From: Candidatus Peribacteria bacterium
Lineage (GTDB): Bacteria; Patescibacteriota; Gracilibacteria; Peribacterales; Peribacteraceae
Assembly: GCA_023245935.1 (NCBI GenBank)
Contig: JAHFJM010000003.1
Location: 69,063-133,062 of the forward strand
Reading direction: 5' to 3'
DNA length: 64,000 nt
This document shows, in pieces, positions 25,001-32,435 of this stretch; the stretch's first letter is position 1, and each line of letters begins with the position of its first letter. The position numbers and the translations under genes are program-made. The notes beneath the pieces are model-generated. The model ran no database searches. It saw only the letters and a program-made list of their open reading frames with translations, and had not been told where the DNA came from.

Positions 25001-26244
25001 CGAATGCCGTTCTGCTCTACTCCCTCCTCGCTGCAGACCTTCCTGCTTCCCGTCACACATCGAAAGGACAAGCCGCCGACCTCTCCGCTTCAATCAGCCG
25101 TAGGGAAGCCATCACTCTCATTGCTGCCGCCATGAAAATTCCTCCGGAGAAGCGAACCCTCACGGGATCGACGCTCCCTCCGGATCTCTTTCCAAACGAT
25201 CCTCTCGTCTCCGATTTCCTCACCCTCCGTTCTTTCGACATTCTTCCCCTCGGTTTCCTCACCAAGCTTGGTCCCGCTCAGGGAATCGACAGTAATGAAG
25301 CTGCCATCCTCTTCACCAGAGCCGCTTTCCAAGCCGGTCACATCGGTCTCCTGCCGATCGTATTCGACAAAACCGGTCACAGAGCCGCTCCCGTTGAGAC
25401 GAAGGCGCTCGATGCTCTCGACGATTTCCCCGGTCTCCCGATCCGTGACTGTCTCCTCACCGATCCCAAACGAGCAGGAAACATCAACTTCAAGGATCTT
25501 CTCCCCGGAGATCCGCTCGAACCAACGATCAAGGATCTCCTCTCCCGCGGAACCAAAAACAGCGACGGGAAAATCCTCTGGCTCCTTCCGGCAACCGACA
25601 AACCCACCGAATTCGGCATCCTGAAGGGCTCTCCGAAACTTTCTCTGGACAAACCTGTTTCCCTCTTCGAAGTGCTCAGAACTCTCCTCATCCTTCGCTG
25701 CCTTCCCCCGCCCAGTGCCAGAGAGTTTGTTCTCGCCAACTTCGAAATCGAAGGCTCCGGCGAGAGTCGTGTGTCGAGGGATCGTCTCTCAAACCTCAAA
25801 CGTGATCAGAGCTTCGTCTCCCGAACGTTCTACCGAGCACAGGATCATGAGCGTGCTTTCGATCTTTCTCTCCTTAAATTCTCTCCCAATATTCTGAACG
25901 CAGACACCGAAGCACCCGATGCTCCTCTGAGCGTTCAAGATGGTACCTCTCTGCTCGCCTCAGGATTTCTCAATCTCTATGTTCATGAAGGACTCCTCAA
26001 CCCTCAGGCAGCCGAAACCAAAGCGGAAGGGCTCGCCCTCGATCTTGCGAAGTACTTCCTCGACACTCCCGATCTCGACTGGCGAACCAGCGACCATCTG
26101 AAAAACCTCTCTCTCACCCGCAGCATGCTTCTCGAATTCCTCGGCGCGGTGCTCGACAAAGAGATCCCTCCGGAAGATGCCCCCGAGACATCGTCGGTGA
26201 AGGAATCACTCGGGGAAGGGTGGTGGAAGAGGCTGAAGGAGTGA
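22054..26244 (+). CDS. Membrane-anchored FG-GAP propeller protein, paralogue with an extra domain
   Basis: 1396 aa, paralogous to the 15010 gene. Three N-terminal spans are followed by seven FG-GAP repeats (~140-475) with calcium loops such as DVDGDGDLDYIAGN. Then comes a segment absent from the paralogue (about residues 488-648, 'ASNNVYTSNDTYASASSLV' to 'IDHIRITVYY') that looks like a beta-sandwich. After it come the fibronectin-like domain (WGSGSDSISATRMLQYQL), 12 Gly (~746-757), the SdrD-B-like domain and the SLH-like tail 'ISRREAITLIAAAMKI'. From the fibronectin-like domain to the stop the two paralogues are nearly identical, while the propellers have diverged. This suggests recent conversion of the anchor half and diversification of the exposed half. 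Confidence 0.8.
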   Translation: MRKRFLFVTGITLLLFLSGLILLHAQVLLWSVTVISPFKAIMMLHGFAILSIGIAFVLIALIAEWHVILRHLRINRMSIATVEQTKSRLPKSFEIVATNVLTVAVAILSVQFVAIVYAMAFTLSSSTTETKRTIGVIMLDVDGDGDLDYIAGNSTTDNSVDVYKNNGTGTFSYSSTIASGSFQTFSAGDIDGDGDIDFVTSNSSSLKKYVNDGNGSFTASTVDSIGNKNIVLADFNGDGSLDIVTAAESATTANAIYLNDSHGNFTAAPSTLPMEVGMGIADFNSDGYPDLALLDTSQDLNVYLNSGTGAFVRSFLGVVQVNYPLAFGDFNSDGSIDIVVTNYSTQKIFTYTNNGLGTSFTAGTNVTSNIGSPSNIAPGDIDNDGDLDIIIAGGFTSGAARLFLNDGSGLFTESGSPTEAGDCNYDVAIGDIDADGDLDYIRGNYGCGSGEANRHYKSDQAATSANTAPTAPTASTLTGAVVSPQPKSTTSATNDNSVGTRPFLASNNVYTSNDTYASASSLVTGEDSYYLVATAFNFNIPSNATILGIKAEVEENGGDSTIVDNRVRIVKGGAIGSTDRGSATAWPAADAYVSYGSASDLWGTTWTPANINASNFGFAISAHSTTTVTSFPRIDHIRITVYYSMQDVRLRWGSGSDSISATRMLQYQLKVGTGSNANNILSSKTASPNWTTRVMPNGQSRTMLLKNLPCGNTFYWNVAAVDTGFMSTWSTEQSFTLSSSCQLTFGGGGGGGGGGGGTTTTAPSGGRLWRIPREELPPRIPTGTLSVSAFEDINANGKKDLREKNGFAGLSITASGSTASGVTIRKTLTLSQKGQVTFELEKSDKRGYTLIVDSGSTILADFEPTGKTTSGSYIVRDQSSAAIAFGFRRQELLDYHPCLTVAAADAQDRGKPDALILLGQLEDAFFNHVIDGVTLKTGLTKRADFFTLLARTQCIPLISPPPRKNSKGDIKSLIDLPPLPATPNAVLLYSLLAADLPASRHTSKGQAADLSASISRREAITLIAAAMKIPPEKRTLTGSTLPPDLFPNDPLVSDFLTLRSFDILPLGFLTKLGPAQGIDSNEAAILFTRAAFQAGHIGLLPIVFDKTGHRAAPVETKALDALDDFPGLPIRDCLLTDPKRAGNINFKDLLPGDPLEPTIKDLLSRGTKNSDGKILWLLPATDKPTEFGILKGSPKLSLDKPVSLFEVLRTLLILRCLPPPSAREFVLANFEIEGSGESRVSRDRLSNLKRDQSFVSRTFYRAQDHERAFDLSLLKFSPNILNADTEAPDAPLSVQDGTSLLASGFLNLYVHEGLLNPQAAETKAEGLALDLAKYFLDTPDLDWRTSDHLKNLSLTRSMLLEFLGAVLDKEIPPEDAPETSSVKESLGEGWWKRLKE

Positions 26245-26305
26245 AAAAACCGCCAATTCCGTCTTACCAGACCTTCTGCCCACCAGATCATTTTATCGGA
26301 TTCTA

Positions 26306-26334
26306 TTGTCAATAGATGTATGATGTGCTTTAAT
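26306..26334 (+). promoter_or_regulatory. Promoter of the 26341 gene
   Basis: TTGTCA (26306-26311), 17-nt spacer ending in TGC, TTTAAT (26329-26334), then AGGGAA and ATG, a 6-nt gap. It is a twin of the promoter at 13268-13302. Confidence 0.65.
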
Positions 26335-26340
26335 AGGGAA

Positions 26341-27771
26341 ATGTCAATAACGCATTCTGACGGGCATCTTGCAGGGTTAGAAGGAGACGAAAACCTGCTC
26401 CGTCTCGAGGAAGCACTTGCACGATTCGTTGCTGAAGGAAAGATTTCTGCAGCTGCGGCAAAAGATTTTTGCACATTTGCTTTGCTTGATCCTGCATCCG
26501 CCGAACGCCAGAATTGGCGTTACAATCCAGGAGGAACTGCAAATGAAATCTATGATATGGACACGATTGGGAAAACGGGCGAGTATCCTCCTCCGGTACG
26601 ATTGAGGCAAGGTATGGAATCTATCGGAGCTCTGTTGAATACAGAACTTGAGCGGCGTTTTCCTCCCACTCCTGCGACAGAACATGCTTCTTCTACGGAT
26701 ACTGGTACTTCCGGCTCATCGCTCAACACGGGCAGTCCTGTCATTCCCTCATCTGCACATCTGTCGCAGCAGATTGAAACGGTCATAGGAGAAGACAGAT
26801 CCACACGCAGAAATTGGATGGGGAATGTTCTGAAAACAGCAGGTGCAACTGCTGCGTTGACGGGCTTGGCCACCCTGCATCCGAAAGCACGTCACGTACT
26901 GGGGATCGATCGTGATGTGACTCCAGATCTCGCAGCGATGGTTCGTAATTTCCCGAGGTCATTTCCCGGTACGACCATCACGGTGGAGGGGGATCTGAAG
27001 GACACAAAAACCGTCTCCATCATGATTTCGATGCCTCGACCATTCCCGGATGCAAAGCAACTCTATGATTCCGTTGCAGGTCCATTCTTCCGGGCATCGG
27101 ATGGCTCCTCTCTGTCACACACATCCATCCATCCGACGCAGAGTATTCCCGCATCGTCGTTATCCGGGAATCCTACGGAGGCCATTGCTTTCAGTGTTGC
27201 AAACTGCAAACCGGATAGTCTCTACTGCTCTCGTGATATCGATGCATGGTCCATCCGGAAATTATTGGAATTTATGACGCACGTGGACAAGTCCATACTC
27301 GAAGCAGAGAGAGGGAAAAATGATCCGCATCCCGGCAATCCGAATTTTGTCACTGTGGAGAGAGATCTCGCCGTGATGAAAGCACTGAAGGAAGCGTACA
27401 TGAATGCCCTTCAGAATATCTTTGGCTCGCATACACGTGACATTCTCGAGAAGAAAGACGGAAGAGAGCAGTCACTGCTGAGTCGCTTGCATGTGGGGTA
27501 TCTCTATTCTCATTATTTCAATGATGATGAAGTGCGCGACAAAGATCCCGCCACATGGAGCGAGAATACAAATCCGACACTGGTTGGCATGGAAGCGAGG
27601 AGAGTATTCAAGAACCGTATCGATTCAAAGAAAGCAGGAACCAGTGTGATTCTCTGCGATCCGCGCCATCTGCAGGAGTGTTTGACCGCACTTCGAGAAC
27701 AGATAGGAGACAAGAAAGGAATCGCGACGATTATCATTGATACTGACAAGCATGATTCTATGATCAAATAG
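26341..27771 (+). CDS. Unknown protein with internal Tat-like anchor (STRRNWMGN)
   Basis: 476 aa, not recognised. Residues 1-145 hold 'LLRLEEALARFVAEGKISAAAAKDF' and a Ser/Thr-rich linker (ASSTDTGTSGSSLNTGS). 'STRRNWMGNVLKTAGATAALTGL' follows, an RR motif and hydrophobic span. The outer domain of ~300 residues ends with 'VILCDPRHLQECLTALREQIGDKKGIATIIID'. The organisation parallels the 11852 protein (N-domain, linker, RRN[FW], span, large outer domain) and the promoters are near-copies, so the two may be distant paralogues. MSITHSDG at 26341 is the start; the track ORF extends into the promoter. Confidence 0.6.
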   Translation: MSITHSDGHLAGLEGDENLLRLEEALARFVAEGKISAAAAKDFCTFALLDPASAERQNWRYNPGGTANEIYDMDTIGKTGEYPPPVRLRQGMESIGALLNTELERRFPPTPATEHASSTDTGTSGSSLNTGSPVIPSSAHLSQQIETVIGEDRSTRRNWMGNVLKTAGATAALTGLATLHPKARHVLGIDRDVTPDLAAMVRNFPRSFPGTTITVEGDLKDTKTVSIMISMPRPFPDAKQLYDSVAGPFFRASDGSSLSHTSIHPTQSIPASSLSGNPTEAIAFSVANCKPDSLYCSRDIDAWSIRKLLEFMTHVDKSILEAERGKNDPHPGNPNFVTVERDLAVMKALKEAYMNALQNIFGSHTRDILEKKDGREQSLLSRLHVGYLYSHYFNDDEVRDKDPATWSENTNPTLVGMEARRVFKNRIDSKKAGTSVILCDPRHLQECLTALREQIGDKKGIATIIIDTDKHDSMIK

Positions 27772-27794
27772 ACTACGGTTGCAGGGAAATAATG

Positions 27795-28433
27795 TCAGAG
27801 TTGGGTTGCTTTTTCCAACGGCAGAAGAGTTCCGAAGTAGAAGGAATGTCGAAGCTGAGGGTATTTGAACCAAGCTTCTATTTTTGTTTCGCAAAAGGTA
27901 CGAATGAACTGATCGGGAATTTCTTTACATTGTTCGAGATCATGATTTCTTTCCGCAAAGCTTTCGATGCAGGCGGAAAATTGTTTTGGATTTTTTGCGA
28001 AAGTTTTACAATTTTTACTTTGCAATAATAATTCATCATTCCCATGTCTGCATTCATATATTGTGTCATCTTTTACATTCCATCCGCATCCTTCACCCGG
28101 TGCAGCCTGCAGCCAGAGATTAGAAATACAGGCTAAACCGTATTCGCTTGGCATGAGGAGATTGCAGATTGTCGGGTCTTTGGTGATTCGTGCGTACTCA
28201 TGAATGCATGTCTCCATCTGGTCAAAACTGGATGGTGAAAAAATTTCTCTCCAAGGCATGATCCATATTTTTTTGCAGATTCTCACGTCATGTTTTTCTG
28301 CTGCCGTTTCAGCGATTTTCCACCCCGGTATATTGACGTAAAATCCTGCCGCATCCAGTACGATTGGCACCCATAGCGGTACGAGAACCAGGATGATGAG
28401 TGCCAAGAGTACTTTTTTGAAATGCTTAGACAT
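27795..28433 (-). CDS. Unknown Cys-rich membrane-anchored protein
   Basis: 212 aa. The N-terminus is a signal anchor 'KKVLLALIILVLVPLWVPIVL'. The rest holds ten cysteines in spaced pairs (RICKK, METCIHEYA, PTICNLL, LACISNL, GEGCGW, YECRHG, KNCKTFA, SACIESFA, EQCKEI, TFCETK), suggesting a disulfide-stabilised outer domain of repeated helical hairpins. No family is recognised. It ends 23 nt from the stop of the plus-strand 26341 gene and lies 20 nt downstream of the 1258-aa hydrolase gene on the same strand, so it is probably in one operon with it, although TAATCT 11 nt before its ATG may be an own -10. Confidence 0.65.
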   Translation of the reverse strand: MSKHFKKVLLALIILVLVPLWVPIVLDAAGFYVNIPGWKIAETAAEKHDVRICKKIWIMPWREIFSPSSFDQMETCIHEYARITKDPTICNLLMPSEYGLACISNLWLQAAPGEGCGWNVKDDTIYECRHGNDELLLQSKNCKTFAKNPKQFSACIESFAERNHDLEQCKEIPDQFIRTFCETKIEAWFKYPQLRHSFYFGTLLPLEKATQL

Positions 28434-28453
28434 AGACGTTCGTTAGATTAGTC

Positions 28454-31400
28454 CTAAAAATACACCTTTTCTTCCAAAGCGGTATCGGGTTTCTTCAGTG
28501 TCATCATCGTGGGGATGGCTTGATAGTAGGTGCCATCATCTTTTGGAACCTCTACGATGCCCACATCGATGACGCCCTCGAAGCATCCGTCGTAGGCATT
28601 CGGACTATATTGTTTCGCATTGTCCTGCGCAGACCCCATCATTTTCTGGAGTGATAGGTAGGATGAGAAATTGCTCGATGACTGTCTCTCATGGTTGAGG
28701 ATTTCGGTGAAAGCCGTGACTGCGAGGCGGTGTCTGACGAGTGGATTGATCGATGAGCTTCGCACTTCGAGAGACACGTCTGCCGTGCTTGAGAGAGCGT
28801 TGTCACCGGCGATGATAGAGCTGTCGAATGCGAGAGAATTTCTAGACACAGCTGCAAAGTTGATCGGCATTTGGTCGTAACCACTGATGATGGGATAGTT
28901 ACGAGCCGCATCCAGTGCAACAAGCGTGTTGATCTGGCTGCCGGTCATGCGTTCTACTTCTCTTGCTGCTTCAAAAGCAGCGTACGAGCCATGGCTCCAA
29001 CCTGCGAAGTTGATCTTCGAAGGATCAAATCCTGCTCCAATCAATCGTCGTGCGACCCATTGTCCCACGGCCGGTGTCCAAGGTGCATCTTGTGTCAGTA
29101 ATGTTCCATCTTGAGCCGCATCCTTCCAATCAATGGTGGCTACTTGTATGTCGCTCGTTGCTGCGTATCCATACAGTGCCTTCGCGAGTTCATTGATCGT
29201 ACTGTCGTTTTCCGAGCTATCCATCCCATGGATCACAATCCATACCGGTTTTGATGGATCGAGAGTCAGTGGTTGTTTTGTAATCGGATCAAGATCCACT
29301 CTGTTTCCTTTTGTATCAAAAGCAGCAACACTCATCCCCACCGGCATCACTTTTTCATTTCCTTCGATACTGATGAGGCCTTCGATTTTGGCTGAGTGAT
29401 AAGGTTTTATGTTGGTTTCAACCATTACGGGGAATGACTCATCTGCAAGCGGTGCGTGGACGAGATCGGAATAGTCAGTGTTGTCTTGGATGACGAGACT
29501 GTAGTCACCTTTCGGAAGACGAAGGCTGATGGATTCCCCCGTGATTCCCGCTTTCTCCGATGCGTAGGTTGTGTCTCCAAGCCCCGTACCGGAGATTCGC
29601 AGTGTCAGATTTCTCCCGAAGATTCCCGGAGTGCCGAAGCTAACCATCTTTTCTTCATCGATGTGAAATTCAATGACTGAACTTTTCTTCGGTTGCACGG
29701 TTAGTTGCAATGGGTCTGTTAATTCCTTTCCCGTACCGAGTGAGAGATAGAGATGCTCTTTTGAGAGTTGAGTTTGGGTATTGAAAATGTCGGCAACAAG
29801 CGTAGTGGGCGTTTGTGTACTGAAATTCTGCCCTTGTTCTTGCGGTAGAATCGTTAAACGTCCTTGTGAGTCCGTATGGTAGATAAGCCCTGTCGTTGCT
29901 CGCGGATCGGTGGCTGCGACCATCGTTCCGTCTGCAGCCTGTACGAATCCGTTGGCGACAAGCTGTTCGCGGTAGCGTTGCTGTGCGGCGATTTTCGTCT
30001 CCCCCGCCTTCAGCTCAATCATCTCCTCACACTTCACGGTCCACACCGACTTCACCGCTTCCAGAAGCGTATTCGCATCCGCTATTCGGATGCCGATACT
30101 CGAGAGCTGATACATCGGAAGACTCGTAGCGTATTGGTCGACGAGGATCGCGAAGTTGCGCCTGATGTCCGGCTCGTTCCCGCCACCACGAACCTCCGAG
30201 AGGACGGTGATTCCCTGCTGCAGCAAATCGCCGAGCATGCTGTGAAACCTGCTGTAGGCATCACGCAGGATGCTCATCGTGTCATTCCTCTGCGTCACGA
30301 TGCTGTTAAAAATCTGTGTGACAGAATATTGAGATGTCTGCGTATTGAATTGCCGCATCGCCATCTCATGCATCGCATCATCTTTCCATTCGGGATGCGC
30401 GTTCCAGAATGAAGTCTCAAAATCCGGAGCCATCCCGCACATGGGAGAGGGGAGGGATTTCAGACCGTCGATCAGCGATTCCTGTTGCATCGCAGCGAGC
30501 ACACCGCTGCCCGTCGTCGGATTATTGGCAAGGGCAAGCACTTCCTGCATTTGCTCATTGATGGCTTTCCCTTGCGCTTCCTGACATTCCCAAAGTGTTG
30601 TTCCATTGCAGAGTGACAACTTCTTTGCGTCATAGTCCCAGTGCACGCGGATCGAACTCAGTGTCTTTCTGTCCGGTCCTCCGATGAGGACGATCGAATA
30701 ATCGCCGGTCGGATTCGCCGCGTTCATGCCGAGCGACACCGGAGTGACGGAGCCGTCCGTCGTTCCGTCGATGATGGCATTTGTGAAGAGTCCGTCATCG
30801 TGCAGACCCGCAAACATCACGGTGTTCCCGCCAACCATCGGCGATGAAACGGCAAGGGTGATATTCGAACCTTGAACAGAAACTGCCCGGAGAAACGGTG
30901 CATGCGGATCGGTCTCCGGAGCGAGAGGTATCGCCTGTGCGATGGTGGTGAGCGTTTCCGCACTCACAGTCGAGATCGTTGCAGCAGAAGATTGGCTTAC
31001 TACAGCCACTTCTCTCGTCTTGATGCTATCCATAGTCACGCCGAGAAGCGCACCGTCGTGACGTTCGAGTGCCATCAAAATTCTCTTGATCGGTCCCTGC
31101 ACGGGGATGTCGCCTTGCTCCGAAATGCCGATCACTCTGTTCGTGTCATCCTCCGACAACACGCTGAGTGTTCCCTGCGCGATGCCGCCGCTCGGGCTGT
31201 AACGCACTCGAACGGAAGAGATGAGAAGCGGAGTCTGTCCGTCGGCGAGACTGAGGTGAATCCAATCGTTTCCGCTGCCGATGTTCGGAGTGATCACGCC
31301 TCCGCTCACGGTGAAATTGTCATCGCTGTAGAGACGGATTTTCACCTCCGGCGTGAGGTTCACGGTATGAAAAATTCCTTTGGAGTACGTTCCGTCCGGT

Positions 31401-32230
31401 ATGTTACTGAATGAGACAAATTGGTGTTCCGTGTAGGTTTCCGTTTGAGTTTTCGGCACTGTCTGAGGAATGCTCGTCGCGATTGTGGTGGTGACTACAG
31501 GGCTGACAGAAGCCACTTCTCTTGTCTTCACCACTGCCAGTTCGATTCCGGCGATAGCCGTCCCTCGATGCTCGAATGTTTCGATGACTGCGCGCGTGAA
31601 GAGTTGGTTGACCGGGAAGAGCCCCGATCCCGTGAGAGGCAATTTTTGCTGATCGTCATCATTCGATCCGAAGGTGATTTTCGGCTGCGCACTCCCGCCG
31701 GAGTTCGGATCGTATCGCATGTCCAGAGCGCTCACTGTTCTTGCCGCTCCGTCTTCGAACCCCACCCAGATCCATGAGGAGTCGCCGTTGCTTTTCTGCG
31801 TTCGAATCGTTCCGTTGTCCACGATGACATCCGCTTCGTCATTGAATGTTTTGATCTTCGTGCCGTCCTGCAGCGAGAAGACATGCCACTGACCTTTCGG
31901 ATACGTGCCGTTTGGGAGTCCTGCAAACGACAACATCTGATGATCGGTATACGTTTCCGTATGCATCTGCGTATCCGCAACCACTGCCGACGGCACCATT
32001 CTGCTTTCGAGAGATTCGAGTGCGGTGCCAAGCGAATCTGCACGATGCATGTTCGATTGTCTCTTCGAAAGCGCATGGGAAATCCGCCCGTGAGTGCTTG
32101 TTACAATCGTCAATTCTCCGAATGCCGACTCCGGAAATTCGGTCATCACGGCATCGATCGCATCGAGGTCTTGAAGAGCATTGCGCTGCATGAAAGTGGG
32201 GGAAAGGACATGCTCATTCCACACTTGCAC
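28454..32230 (-). CDS. Large protein with lipase-like alpha/beta hydrolase domain
   Basis: 1258 aa from a GTG; a Met 13 codons further in (MQRNALQDLD) may be the true start. Near residue 90 is 'LESLESRMVPSA', similar to the LEPRxLLSA/LExRxVPSA N-terminal motif of exported planctomycete proteins. Two tandem copies of a ~150-residue beta domain follow, each beginning 'TETYT(D/E)HQ.(L/V)SF' and ending 'KTREVA'. The centre is helical with possible coiled coil. The C-terminal ~260 residues form the hydrolase: oxyanion region 'VWIVIHGMDSS' (~996), nucleophile elbow GWSHG (Ser ~1079), candidate Asp in 'VALDAARN' (~1107) and His in 'VRHRLAV' (~1167). A secreted lipase or esterase is likely. There is no classical signal peptide. 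Confidence 0.65.
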   Translation of the reverse strand: MQVWNEHVLSPTFMQRNALQDLDAIDAVMTEFPESAFGELTIVTSTHGRISHALSKRQSNMHRADSLGTALESLESRMVPSAVVADTQMHTETYTDHQMLSFAGLPNGTYPKGQWHVFSLQDGTKIKTFNDEADVIVDNGTIRTQKSNGDSSWIWVGFEDGAARTVSALDMRYDPNSGGSAQPKITFGSNDDDQQKLPLTGSGLFPVNQLFTRAVIETFEHRGTAIAGIELAVVKTREVASVSPVVTTTIATSIPQTVPKTQTETYTEHQFVSFSNIPDGTYSKGIFHTVNLTPEVKIRLYSDDNFTVSGGVITPNIGSGNDWIHLSLADGQTPLLISSVRVRYSPSGGIAQGTLSVLSEDDTNRVIGISEQGDIPVQGPIKRILMALERHDGALLGVTMDSIKTREVAVVSQSSAATISTVSAETLTTIAQAIPLAPETDPHAPFLRAVSVQGSNITLAVSSPMVGGNTVMFAGLHDDGLFTNAIIDGTTDGSVTPVSLGMNAANPTGDYSIVLIGGPDRKTLSSIRVHWDYDAKKLSLCNGTTLWECQEAQGKAINEQMQEVLALANNPTTGSGVLAAMQQESLIDGLKSLPSPMCGMAPDFETSFWNAHPEWKDDAMHEMAMRQFNTQTSQYSVTQIFNSIVTQRNDTMSILRDAYSRFHSMLGDLLQQGITVLSEVRGGGNEPDIRRNFAILVDQYATSLPMYQLSSIGIRIADANTLLEAVKSVWTVKCEEMIELKAGETKIAAQQRYREQLVANGFVQAADGTMVAATDPRATTGLIYHTDSQGRLTILPQEQGQNFSTQTPTTLVADIFNTQTQLSKEHLYLSLGTGKELTDPLQLTVQPKKSSVIEFHIDEEKMVSFGTPGIFGRNLTLRISGTGLGDTTYASEKAGITGESISLRLPKGDYSLVIQDNTDYSDLVHAPLADESFPVMVETNIKPYHSAKIEGLISIEGNEKVMPVGMSVAAFDTKGNRVDLDPITKQPLTLDPSKPVWIVIHGMDSSENDSTINELAKALYGYAATSDIQVATIDWKDAAQDGTLLTQDAPWTPAVGQWVARRLIGAGFDPSKINFAGWSHGSYAAFEAAREVERMTGSQINTLVALDAARNYPIISGYDQMPINFAAVSRNSLAFDSSIIAGDNALSSTADVSLEVRSSSINPLVRHRLAVTAFTEILNHERQSSSNFSSYLSLQKMMGSAQDNAKQYSPNAYDGCFEGVIDVGIVEVPKDDGTYYQAIPTMMTLKKPDTALEEKVYF

Positions 32231-32383
32231 GACGTGTCCTTCGATGTGTTTTTTGGCACCTGAACGACGTGAATCTATATTTTGGCTTCAGGAAGCGCTG
32301 AGGTGTGTTCTTCTCCGCAAAGGAACATCGAAAATCACTCATTGACAAAAAGAAAGTAATAGAACGTATTGATACCTTCCAAC

Positions 32384-32413
32384 ATGTCAAAAACCGCATA
32401 AATATGCTAAAAT
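32384..32413 (+). promoter_or_regulatory. Promoter of giant gene 1
   Basis: ATGTCAA (-35 region, 32384-32390), 17-18 nt, TGC-TAAAAT (32408-32413), then a 22-nt A/C-rich leader to the ATG at 32436. TAAAATAACAAGA resembles the start of the leader of giant gene 2 and of the FG-GAP gene at 15010. Confidence 0.5.
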
Positions 32414-32435
32414 AACAAGATTTTGAAAAACACAC

